Shown: positions 54,478 through 62,111 of the stretch, piece after piece
Layout of the letters: every line of letters starts with the position of its first letter
Numbering within the stretch: position 1 is the stretch's first letter
DNA from: Streptomyces sp. NBC_00289
Lineage (GTDB): Bacteria; Actinomycetota; Actinomycetes; Streptomycetales; Streptomycetaceae
Assembly (NCBI RefSeq): GCF_041435115.1
Contig: NZ_CP108046.1
Span: forward strand, 9,238,001 to 9,302,000
Length of the DNA: 64,000 bases
Direction of reading: 5' to 3'
The notes under the pieces: model-generated
Databases searched by the model: none
What the model was told of the DNA's origin: nothing
The model's input: the letters and a program-made list of their open reading frames with translations, nothing else
Made by a program: the position numbers and the translations under genes

Positions 54478-55176
54478 ATGACCACCACGTTCATCACCGG
54501 AGCCAACAAAGGGCTCGGTTTCGAAACCGCCCGCCGCCTCATCGAACTCGGTCACACCGTGATCATGGGAGCCCGCGATCCCGAACGCGGCGCCGCGGCC
54601 GCCGCCACGCTCGGCGCGCGTTTCGTCCCCATCGATGTCACCGACGACGCGTCCGTCGCCGCCGCGGCCAACAGTGTCGCCGAACACGAAGGCGTGATCG
54701 ACGTCCTGATCAACAACGCCGGTGTCCACGGTCCGCACGGCGACCCCAGCGACCTGACCGGCGCGGACGCCCTCAGCGTTTTCGACGTCAACCTCTTCGG
54801 TGTGGTCCGGACCACGACCGCCTTCCTCCCGCTGCTGCGCCGGTCGCCGGATCCGGTCATCGTCAACGTCAGCAGCGGCACCGGGTCGCTCGCCTTCACC
54901 CACGACCCGTCACGGATCGAGTCCTCGGTGGTCGCGCCTCTCTACACCGCGTCGAAGGCCGCCCTCACGATGCTGACCACCCAGTACGCCAAGGGTCTGA
55001 AGGACATCCGCGTCAACGCCGCCGACCCCGGGTACACAGCGACCGACCTCAACGGCAACAGCGGCCCTCAGACCGTCACCGAAGGTACCGACGCGATCGT
55101 CCGACTCGCGACGGAGCAGCCCGGCGCCGGCACGGGCCGTTTCATCGACCGCAGCGGGCCGATCAGCTGGTCGTGA
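54478..55176 (+). CDS. SDR family oxidoreductase
   Basis: A 232-residue SDR; ATG 54478. TGANKGLG is the cofactor motif of the carbonyl-reductase-like subgroup, INNAG and the catalytic Ser in VNVSSGTG are present, and YTASK carries Tyr/Lys. The last part is short (GTDAIVRLATEQPGAGTGRFIDRSGPISWS). No strong ribosome site; GACGAT lies 6 bases before the ATG, so the message may be leaderless. Divergent partner of the MmyB-type regulator, 99 bases apart. Confidence 0.88.
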   Translation: MTTTFITGANKGLGFETARRLIELGHTVIMGARDPERGAAAAATLGARFVPIDVTDDASVAAAANSVAEHEGVIDVLINNAGVHGPHGDPSDLTGADALSVFDVNLFGVVRTTTAFLPLLRRSPDPVIVNVSSGTGSLAFTHDPSRIESSVVAPLYTASKAALTMLTTQYAKGLKDIRVNAADPGYTATDLNGNSGPQTVTEGTDAIVRLATEQPGAGTGRFIDRSGPISWS

Positions 55177-55398
55177 ACGCCGCAACACGACGGACCGCAG
55201 GGTCAGTTGTTCGGCTCACGACTGGTTGACGCTCACCGGGCCCACCATCGAACCGCGGGGCGACAGCGCGGCGGCCCTCCCGCCGCGCTGCTGCCTGCCG
55301 CCCCGCCCTCGGTGAACGGACGGTGCGAGTGCGGCCCGGCGGGTTCGGCGCAGGCCCGGTCAAGCCCGGGGCCCGTCCCGCCATGGGCTTCCGCGTCG

Positions 55399-55404
55399 TA
55401 CCGT
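55399..55404 (+). promoter_or_regulatory. -10 element of the PaaX gene, leaderless start
   Basis: TACCGT ends 6 bases before GTG 55411, with no ribosome site. Same spacing as at nadE (17612) and the toxin-antitoxin operon (6298). Confidence 0.45.
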
Positions 55405-55410
55405 AACCCC

Positions 55411-56235
55411 GTGCCCACTGACACCGCCCCCCGCCCGCAGTCGCTGATGCTGACCTTCCTGGGTGACCAGGTGCTGGGCCGGGGCGTCTGCGTCTACTCC
55501 GGCAGCGTCATCGAGGTCTTCGCGCGCGCCGGGGTCGGTGAGCAGGCGACCCGCTCGACACTGACCCGGATGGTCAACCGCGGCCTGCTGCGCCGCCAGC
55601 GCGAGGGCCGGCGCATGTACTTCGGGCTCACCGAACGCTCCGAAGTGATCCTGCGCGACGGCGAGCGCCGCATCTGGAAGACGGGCGCGGTCAACCGCGA
55701 CTGGGACGGCACCTGGTCGCTGCTCGGTTTCTCCCTTCCCGAGTCCTGGCAGCGGCAGCGCCACGACCTGCGCTCCCAGCTCACGTGGGCCGGCTTCGGT
55801 CCTCTGTTCAGCGGCCTGTGGGTCGCGCCGGGGGAGGTCGACGTCTCGGGGATCGTCGCCGAACTGGGGCTGTCGGCCCACGTCAAGGTGTTCCGTGCGC
55901 GGGCGGACACCGGGATGGACATCGCCGAGATGATCCACGACACCTGGGACCTGGCCGAACTGGCCGACCGCTACAGGGAGTTCGACGCTGTGTGGCGCCC
56001 GCTCGCGCACGGCGGGGACACCGGCGGGGAGGACCCGTTGGCGCTGCGTCTGCGGCTGGCCACCGAATGGCTTCGCGTCATCCGCAGCGATCCGCGGCTG
56101 CCGTTGCGTCATCTCCCGGCCGACTGGCCCGCCGCCGCGGCGGAGGAGACGTTCCGCGCGCTGCACGCCCGCCTGGAGGCACCGGTGAGGGATGTGGCGC
56201 GCCGCGTGATCGAGACGGTCCCGGCCGCGTCCTGA
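55411..56235 (+). CDS. PaaX family transcriptional regulator
   Basis: A 274-residue regulator. The N-terminal winged helix is SLMLTFLGDQVLGRGVCVYSGSVIEVFARAGVGEQATRSTLTRMVNRGLLRRQREGRRMYFGLTER. The middle is the Cas2-like fold (WDGTWSLLGFSLPESWQRQRHDLRSQLTWAGFGPLFSGLWVAPG) and the C-terminus is the PaaX C-domain (LAELADRYREFDAVWRPL). PaaX represses phenylacetate degradation in response to phenylacetyl-CoA, but Streptomyces has many paralogues and no paa genes are near, so the ligand is unknown. Probably leaderless. Confidence 0.88.
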   Translation: MPTDTAPRPQSLMLTFLGDQVLGRGVCVYSGSVIEVFARAGVGEQATRSTLTRMVNRGLLRRQREGRRMYFGLTERSEVILRDGERRIWKTGAVNRDWDGTWSLLGFSLPESWQRQRHDLRSQLTWAGFGPLFSGLWVAPGEVDVSGIVAELGLSAHVKVFRARADTGMDIAEMIHDTWDLAELADRYREFDAVWRPLAHGGDTGGEDPLALRLRLATEWLRVIRSDPRLPLRHLPADWPAAAAEETFRALHARLEAPVRDVARRVIETVPAAS

Positions 56236-56250
56236 CGTCGGCTGCCCAGT

Positions 56251-56319
56251 CAGCCCCTACAGGTGTGACAGCCCAGTCAGCGCGGTCAGCCCAGACAGCC
56301 CCTACGGCTGTGACAGCCC
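56251..56319. repeat. Direct repeat after the PaaX gene
   Basis: A 24-base unit starting CAGCCCCTAC and ending TGTGACAGCCC occurs at 56251-56274 and 56296-56319 (period 45), with looser CAGCCCAGTCAG/CAGCCGAGACAG copies around. No gene in 56236-56552. Confidence 0.65.
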
Positions 56320-56454
56320 TGGCGGCCCGGCAGCCGAGACAGCCCCGGCCGCTTCGGCCCGCCAGTCGCAGGTAAACGCCGGTACGCCGGTTCGACGGCC
56401 CCGCCCCCGTGTTCCCCGGCAGGCACCTTCTTCAGCTGATGTTGTGCACTCCAT

Positions 56455-56504
56455 TGACGGCCGTGAGAAAACGGCCTTACATTCCCTGACGTTCAGTGCA
56501 CTGA
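56455..56504 (+). promoter_or_regulatory. Near-consensus promoter with two palindromes, secreted hydrolase gene
   Basis: TTGACG (56455-56460), 17 bases, TACATT (56478-56483). The spacer has GGCCGT-GAGAAA-ACGGCC (56459-56476). Just downstream, near the expected start of transcription, TCAGTGCACTGA (56493-56504) is a perfect 12-bp palindrome. A TetR-like repressor site is the likely meaning. Confidence 0.7.
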
Positions 56505-56552
56505 GCATTCCGGTCCAGAGGCCTCCCACCCCCCAGACAGGAGCCCGACCCC

Positions 56553-57959
56553 ATGTCCACCCGCAACCACCGCACCTCCCCGGCCCGCCCCGGCCGCCGT
56601 CGCCCCCACACGCTCGCCGCACTCGCCGCGGCCGTCGTCCTCTCCCTGACGACGTCCGCGACCGCGCACGCCGACACCCCCACCCCCGCCACCCAGCGGC
56701 TGACCGGCACCCTCACCGACGGCGCCACCTGGATCGCCGACGTCCCGGCGCACTGGAACGGCACGCTCCTGCTGTTCAGCCACGGCTTCGGACCGACCGT
56801 CGCCCAGAACGCCCCGTCCGCCGGCGCCCACACCGAACTCCTCGCCGAGGGCTACGCGCTGGCCGGCTCCTCCTACGATCCGAACGGCTCCATGTGGGCC
56901 CTGAACAGCGCCGAACGCGACCAGTTCGCCACCCTCGACGCCGTCACCGCGAAGATCGGCCGGCCGAAGAGCACGCTCTCCGTCGGGCAGTCCATGGGCG
57001 GACTCGTCAACGCCCGGCTGGCCCGTGACGGAGCCGGGCGCATCGACGGCGCCCTCGGTCTGTGCGGCCTGGTCGCCGGTGCCACCGACCTCGACAACTA
57101 CCAGCTGGACGCCGAGTACACCCTCGCCCGCCTGCTCCTGCCGGGACAGGACCTCGACCTCGTGCGCTTCGGCTCCGCCGCCGACGCGGCCGCCACCGCC
57201 CAGCGGCTGACCGACGCCGTCACCGCGGCCCAGTCCACTCCGGCGGGCCGCGCCAGGATCGCGCTGGCCGCCGCCTTCCTCAACCTGCCCGCCTGGGCCC
57301 CCGGCCGGGACCGGCCCGCGCCGGACGACTGGCAGGGGCAGGAGGAACAGCAGTACGCGTGGTTCGCGCAGGGCATCCTGTCGTTCGTCGAGGGCGGTCG
57401 GTACGCGATCGAGCAGTCCGCCGGCGGCAACACCTCATGGAACCGGGGCGTCGACTACTCCGCACTGCTCGCCGGCTCCGCGCACGCCCCGCTGGTCCGC
57501 GCGCTGTACCGGGCGGCCGGGCTGGACCTGCGCGCCGACCTGCGCACACTCACCGCCGACGCGACGATCACCGCCGATCCCGCCGCGGTCCGTGCCGCCG
57601 CGCGCACCTCCTCCGCCGGTCAGAGCCTCGGCGTACCCCTGCTCGACGTGCACACCTTCGCCGACAACCTGGTGCCGGTGGAGCAGGAGAACCGGTTCGC
57701 CGACCGGGTGCGCGCGTCCGGCGACGGACCGCTGCTGCGCCAGGCGTACGTCGAGCGACAGGGGCACTGCACCTTCACCACCGCCGAGACGGTCGCCGCC
57801 GTGCACGCCGTCGAACACCGCGTCGCCACCGGCCGCTGGGGCGACGCCGCCACGCCCGCCGCCCTGCAGAAGGCCGCCCTCGCGCTCGGTCTCGACGCGG
57901 CGGCCTACACCCCCTACCGACCGGCCGAACTGACGGTCGGCCGCGGCCCCCGGCCGTAG
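56553..57959 (+). CDS. Secreted alpha/beta hydrolase
   Basis: A 468-residue exported hydrolase; ATG 56553 with ACAGGAG upstream. Signal peptide RRRPHTLAALAAAVVLSLTTSATAHA. Oxyanion strand LLLFSHGFGPT, nucleophile Ser147 in SVGQSMGGLVNARLA, acid near LLDVHTFADNLVPVEQE, base in ERQGHCTFTTAE. The long insertion (~165-345) is a helical cap. The family resembles actinobacterial secreted esterases of unknown substrate. Likely co-regulated with the MFS gene 115 bases downstream. Confidence 0.82.
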   Translation: MSTRNHRTSPARPGRRRPHTLAALAAAVVLSLTTSATAHADTPTPATQRLTGTLTDGATWIADVPAHWNGTLLLFSHGFGPTVAQNAPSAGAHTELLAEGYALAGSSYDPNGSMWALNSAERDQFATLDAVTAKIGRPKSTLSVGQSMGGLVNARLARDGAGRIDGALGLCGLVAGATDLDNYQLDAEYTLARLLLPGQDLDLVRFGSAADAAATAQRLTDAVTAAQSTPAGRARIALAAAFLNLPAWAPGRDRPAPDDWQGQEEQQYAWFAQGILSFVEGGRYAIEQSAGGNTSWNRGVDYSALLAGSAHAPLVRALYRAAGLDLRADLRTLTADATITADPAAVRAAARTSSAGQSLGVPLLDVHTFADNLVPVEQENRFADRVRASGDGPLLRQAYVERQGHCTFTTAETVAAVHAVEHRVATGRWGDAATPAALQKAALALGLDAAAYTPYRPAELTVGRGPRP

Positions 57960-58074
57960 GACACCTCTCGCTGAACCTGCCGCCCGCCCGTCCACCAGAG
58001 CCGCCGAACTCCACCCACCCACCCCGACCCAGACATCCGAACCCGCCCCACTCCCCGCGACGTTGGGACCGCTC

Positions 58075-59673
58075 ATGTCCAAAACCACCGCAGCCCACTC
58101 CCCGGGCCTCCCCGCTCCGATCGCCCGCCTCCCGCTCGGCACGCTCATAGCGGGATGCCTCGCCGTCTGTCTCGCACAGATCGGCCTTGCCATGCCGGCC
58201 ACCCTCAACGGGCTGTTCCAGGAACACCTGCACCCCGTCGGCTCCCAACTGACCTGGATCTCGGACGCCTTCCTCCTGCCGGTCGCCGTCCTGGAGCTGT
58301 CGTTCGGTGTGCTCGGCGACCTCTTCGGGCGCAAGCGGCTCCTCGTCGGGGGCGCGGGGCTGCTGTGCGCGGGCGAGATCGTCGCCGCCGGCAGCTCCGG
58401 CGTCCATCAGTTGTGGGTGGGTCAGGCGCTGGCCGGCCTCGGCGCCGCCGCGCTCTTCCCGACCTCGCTCGCCATGATCGCGGCCGGCACGCCCTCCGGC
58501 GCCCAGCGGGCCCGCGCCATCGCCGTGTGGGCCTCCAGCCTGTCGGCGGGCGGTTTCCTCGCGCCGCTGCTCGGCGGGATCACGGGGACCTACGGATCGT
58601 GGCGCTCGGCCTTCGTCGTGGTCGCCGTACTCGCCGCGGCCAGCGCGCTGGTGAGCCTCCTGCTCGCCACCGACTCCCGCGCGCCGGAGGGACGTTCCCT
58701 CGACATCGGCGGCCAGATCACCATCGGTGTCGGCCTGTTCGCGCTGCTGTACGCCGTCATCCAGGGGCCGGCGGACGGCTGGGCGTCGGCCTCCGTGGTC
58801 GTGGCGTTCGTGATCGCGGCGGTCTTCCTGGGCCTGTTCGTCGCGGCCGAGAGCCGCGCCCGCTCACCCCTGCTGCGGCTGGACCTGTTCCGCAACCGGT
58901 CCTTCGCGATCGCCTCCGTCGTCGCCGTCGTCGGCATGTTCAGCTTCCTCGGGACGGCGTACGCGGCGAGCATCCGGCTCGGCCCGATCCAGCACCAGAG
59001 CCCGATGCGTACCGCCTTCGCGTTCCTGCTGCTCAGCGGGATCACGCCGTTCCTGACCCCGTTGACCTCGCGACTCCTGCACCGCGTCCACGCGCGCGTG
59101 CTGCTCTCCTCCGGTCTGGGGCTGATCGCGGCGGGCGACTTCCTGGCGGCCACGCTCGCCGTCGACGACATGGCGCTGACCTCGCTGATCGTGCCGCTGG
59201 GACTGGTCGGAGCGGGCTTCGCGCTCACGGTGTCGTCGATCACCGCGACCGCGGTCAACGCGGTGCCGGTGCACTTCGCGGGCATGGCCAGCGCGTCGAC
59301 CAACCTGCTGCGCGACTTCGGGTTCACGCTCGGTCCCGCCGTGATCGGCGCGGTCGCCCTGAGCCAGGCCGCGTCCCAGGTGACCGCCTCCCTCGCGACG
59401 TCCTCGCTGGGCGCGGAGGCGAAGGGGGCGGCACACGAGGTGCTCGCGGAGGGCGGCCCGCTGGCCCTGAACTCCGTGCCGCCCGACTCGCCTCCGGGTG
59501 CGGCCCGTTCGTTCGCGCTGGACGCTCTCGGCCACGGCTACTCGATCGGCTTCGTGGTGTGCGGCTGCGCCGCCCTGTTCTCGGCCCTGCTGGTGGTCGT
59601 CGCCCTGCGCGGCCGTACGGCAGAGGAGCCCGCGCCGGAGAAGGAGGCGGAGGCGGTGCCGGTCACGGGGTGA
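58075..59673 (+). CDS. MFS transporter, DHA2 (14-helix) family
   Basis: A 532-residue drug:H+ antiporter-type protein with about 14 membrane helices. Motif A is GVLGDLFGRKRLLVGGAGLL; motif C-like region GGFLAPLLGGITGTYGSWRSAFVVV; motif D1-like QLTWISDAFLLPVAVLELSFG. ATG 58075 chosen (an ATG at 58063 adds four residues). Such proteins export antibiotics or toxic compounds. It follows the secreted hydrolase on the same strand; no TetR gene is next to it. A hairpin at 59805-59840 ends the unit. Confidence 0.88.
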   Translation: MSKTTAAHSPGLPAPIARLPLGTLIAGCLAVCLAQIGLAMPATLNGLFQEHLHPVGSQLTWISDAFLLPVAVLELSFGVLGDLFGRKRLLVGGAGLLCAGEIVAAGSSGVHQLWVGQALAGLGAAALFPTSLAMIAAGTPSGAQRARAIAVWASSLSAGGFLAPLLGGITGTYGSWRSAFVVVAVLAAASALVSLLLATDSRAPEGRSLDIGGQITIGVGLFALLYAVIQGPADGWASASVVVAFVIAAVFLGLFVAAESRARSPLLRLDLFRNRSFAIASVVAVVGMFSFLGTAYAASIRLGPIQHQSPMRTAFAFLLLSGITPFLTPLTSRLLHRVHARVLLSSGLGLIAAGDFLAATLAVDDMALTSLIVPLGLVGAGFALTVSSITATAVNAVPVHFAGMASASTNLLRDFGFTLGPAVIGAVALSQAASQVTASLATSSLGAEAKGAAHEVLAEGGPLALNSVPPDSPPGAARSFALDALGHGYSIGFVVCGCAALFSALLVVVALRGRTAEEPAPEKEAEAVPVTG

Positions 59674-59715
59674 ACCTCGCGGGACGGCCGCAGGAACACC
59701 CGTGGTCAGGAGCAT

Positions 59716-59781
59716 ACGGACCCTCCCGCCGCCCCCGACGGACCCTCCCGCTGCCCCCGACGGACCCTCCCGCTGCCCCCG
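59716..59781. repeat. 22-bp tandem repeat, three copies
   Basis: Units at 59716-59737, 59738-59759 and 59760-59781 begin ACGGACCCTCCCG; the second and third are identical, and a partial ACGGACCG follows. It lies just after the MFS gene. Confidence 0.8.
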
Positions 59782-59804
59782 ACGGACCGTTGGATCGCCC
59801 CGAT

Positions 59805-59840
59805 GGACCGTTCCGCCCGAGACGGGGGGTGGAACGGTCC
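59805..59840 (+). terminator. Hairpin after the MFS gene
   Basis: GGACCGTTCC (59805-59814) pairs exactly with GGAACGGTCC (59831-59840) across a 16-base loop. Confidence 0.55.
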
Positions 59841-59978
59841 GGAAGGCGCCTGCGGGTGGCTTCGTCCGCCGGCCGGGTGTTCCCCGCGGTGGGGGAGCGA
59901 CCGTCCACCACACCCAGTCAATTGACAGCGGCACTGGCCACCACGGAAAGTGCTTGCTCAAACGACTGGGGTGGGGAC

Positions 59979-60800
59979 GTGGATCGGCAGCAGTACGTGC
60001 GGCAGTGTTCGGATCTGTTCGCGGTGGGCGGGTACGCCGCTGTGAGAGCCACGGCAGAGCGCGGACTCGAGGAGCTCGGGCCGGATCCGACGCTCCTGCG
60101 CTGGCTCGGACAGGCGCATGCCGCCGAGGACGAGGACGACCATGACCGTGAGGCGGAGGACGCGTACCGCAAGGGTCTGGCACTCGCGCCGGACGATCTC
60201 GGGCTCCTGGTGTGCTGTCTGGAGCTGTGCCTCCGCGCGGACGCCTTCGACTACCCGGCGAGGGCGCGTCGGGCGGTAGGCCTGCGGAAGAGGATCGAGG
60301 AGCTGGCGCCGCCCGGGTCGGCCGAGCGCGAGCGCGTCGACAGTGCGACAGGCTGGGCCGGACGGGGTTACTGGGACGAGCTGCAGACCGGCGTACTGCA
60401 GGGCCAGGCCCAACAGGCTGCCCTCGCGGACCAGAGTGTGCAGGTCACCGACGCGCTGCGACGAGCCGCACGAGGCGAGTCCGGGGAGGATGCCGGGGAG
60501 GACCTCCGGGCCGCCGAACTGGCCGCGGCCGTCGAGCTGTTGCAGGGACCCCGGAACGCGCCGTTGCGCTTTCTTCTCGCCCACCGCGTCGGGGCGTATG
60601 TGCTGACGTTCGTCCTGTCGTTGGGCCTGAACAAAGCCCTGGTGCTGAGCGGAGCGCTGGACTTCAGCCTCTGGGGGTGGTTGTTCTGGGTCCCCGTGCT
60701 CGCCGCCGAGGCGAAGCTCCGCCAGGCCAGGAGACTGGGGCAGGAACGCGTCGTCGCACGCATACAGGCGCGCCACGACGACCTGGACACCGCTACGTGA
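59979..60800 (+). CDS. TPR-like membrane protein of unknown function
   Basis: A 273-residue protein; GTG 59979 after GGGGTGGGGAC. Residues ~1-110 form TPR-like helical pairs (YVRQCSDLFAVGGYAAVRATAERGLEELGPDPTLLRWLGQAHAAEDEDDHDREAEDAYRKGLALAPDDLGLLVCCLELC). A charged helical region follows, then two hydrophobic helices (~210-250; VGAYVLTFVLSLGLNKALVL and WGWLFWVPVLAAEA) and a basic tail. It probably scaffolds other proteins at the membrane. I know no family. It precedes a lipoprotein gene by 145 bases. Confidence 0.75.
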   Translation: MDRQQYVRQCSDLFAVGGYAAVRATAERGLEELGPDPTLLRWLGQAHAAEDEDDHDREAEDAYRKGLALAPDDLGLLVCCLELCLRADAFDYPARARRAVGLRKRIEELAPPGSAERERVDSATGWAGRGYWDELQTGVLQGQAQQAALADQSVQVTDALRRAARGESGEDAGEDLRAAELAAAVELLQGPRNAPLRFLLAHRVGAYVLTFVLSLGLNKALVLSGALDFSLWGWLFWVPVLAAEAKLRQARRLGQERVVARIQARHDDLDTAT

Positions 60801-60912
60801 CCGTCCCACCGGCGCGTCCCCCAAGTGCCGGGCGGCCGGCACCGGACGTCCGTCGCAGCTCCGGATCCGCCGCCTCTGAGGGGGCCGTCCGGTGCGTGTG
60901 GAGGGCCGGTTA

Positions 60913-60925
60913 GAGTGATCCACTC
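60913..60925. promoter_or_regulatory. Inverted repeat at the lipoprotein promoter
   Basis: GAGTG-ATC-CACTC overlaps TTAGAGT, a -10-like sequence about 30 bases before GTG 60946, whose ribosome site is GGGGGG. Possible operator. Confidence 0.4.
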
Positions 60926-60945
60926 CTGAACCGACTGGGGGGTCT

Positions 60946-61650
60946 GTGCGTACGAGATCGGCGGTTGTGACCGTGGCGCTGATGGGGTTGGGGCTGAGCG
61001 CCACGTTGACGGGATGTTCGGATGTCGCTGCGGACGACGAACCCTCCGCACGGGAGTTGCTGGACCGCGCCAACAAGGCGATGAGCCGGCTCGGTTCGCT
61101 GACGGTCGACACGACAACCGCCGGGGCGACAGGGGCCCCCGCAGCCGTCACCAGCCATGTGACGACCGATCTGAAGAGCAGGTGCAGGTCCCGGGTCGAC
61201 TGGCCCGGCGGGTTGAGCCTCGAGCAGATCCGGATCGGTGACACCGACTATGTACGCCCGAACCGGAAGTACCTCCAGAAGTGGTCGGGTGGCAAGGTGG
61301 CCGACTCGGCGGGGAAGAGCTGGATGCGGACTCCGGCCAGTGAGGCGCAGGCGGGGGACGGACTCATCCCGTGCACACGTAAGTTCGCCGGCTTCGGCAA
61401 GGCGACGAAGGGCGGGGCGACGCGGATCGACGGCACCCCGGCACGCACGCTGGTGGTGACGACCAAGTCCGACGAAGGAGGGACCTACACCTTCCACGTC
61501 GCCACCGAGGGCAAGCCGTACATCCTCAGGGTCGTCTACAAGAACTCCAAGGAACGCACCACCACTTCCTACAGCGCCTTCGACGCGCCCCTGAAGGTGC
61601 GGGCGCCGGACCGAGCCGACGTCGTGAACGCGGCCTCCGGCGGCAACTGA
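60946..61650 (+). CDS. Lipoprotein of the LppX/LprG-like type
   Basis: A 234-residue lipoprotein; GTG 60946. The signal ends in a lipobox LTGC at about residue 24, with the Cys as lipid anchor. The mature part resembles actinobacterial LolA/LprG-like proteins: SARELLDRANKAMSRLGSLTVDTTTAG, IRIGDTDYVRPNRKYLQKW, GGTYTFHVATEGKPYILRVVY. These have a curved beta-sheet that holds lipid or peptide. It is outside the membrane. Function not certain. Confidence 0.82.
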   Translation: MRTRSAVVTVALMGLGLSATLTGCSDVAADDEPSARELLDRANKAMSRLGSLTVDTTTAGATGAPAAVTSHVTTDLKSRCRSRVDWPGGLSLEQIRIGDTDYVRPNRKYLQKWSGGKVADSAGKSWMRTPASEAQAGDGLIPCTRKFAGFGKATKGGATRIDGTPARTLVVTTKSDEGGTYTFHVATEGKPYILRVVYKNSKERTTTSYSAFDAPLKVRAPDRADVVNAASGGN

Positions 61651-61713
61651 GGCCGCGGCGCCGGCCGGGTCGAGCCGCCCGCCACCGCGTCGGGAAGTAC
61701 GTCGACGGCCGCC

Positions 61714-62037
61714 CTACCGGACGGCCGGAGGGGGCATGCGTACCACCGCTGTCCCGTGTCGCAGATCCACCGTGGTCCGGTGAGGCGGCGCCCCGTCCTC
61801 CTCGTCGTCGCGCAGAACGAGCGCCGACTGCCGCTCCTTGAGCTCGTTCTGCTTGCCCGGTGAGAAGCTCGCATGGAGCTGCTCGAAGCCGGTTGCCGAT
61901 ATCTGGCCCTGCCGGGCGCTGTTGCGCCACGGCAGCAGCCCCGCTCGCCCGAGACGCAGCAGCAGCTGATCGACGAAGGCCACGACGGTCAGCAGGATGA
62001 CCAGTCCGGGCAGGGTCACGAACACGGCGAATTCCAT
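61714..62037 (-). CDS. DUF6191 membrane protein
   Basis: A 107-residue protein started at ATG 62037 (GAGGAC adjacent). One N-terminal membrane helix (VFVTLPGLVILLTVVAFVDQLLLRL) is followed by the conserved LLPWRNSARQGQISATGFEQLHASFSPGKQNELKERQSALVLRDDEEDGAPPHRTTVDLRHGTAVVRMP, the DUF6191 pattern of Streptomyces. Function unknown. It lies between a lipoprotein gene (convergent) and the GH97 gene (same strand, upstream). Confidence 0.82.
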   Translation of the reverse strand: MEFAVFVTLPGLVILLTVVAFVDQLLLRLGRAGLLPWRNSARQGQISATGFEQLHASFSPGKQNELKERQSALVLRDDEEDGAPPHRTTVDLRHGTAVVRMPPPAVR

Positions 62038-62111
62038 GTCCTCAGTATCCCGGGTGAGGGATGTACGCCCACGGTGTTGTCCGTGACCGGTGCGACGGCG
62101 TGCTCCGAGGT

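Noticed and set aside
58155..59978. Long plus-strand frame overlapping the MFS gene and running into the TPR gene
   Set aside because: Only the part from 59979 shows a plausible protein; the earlier part is an Arg/Pro-rich out-of-frame reading of the MFS gene.
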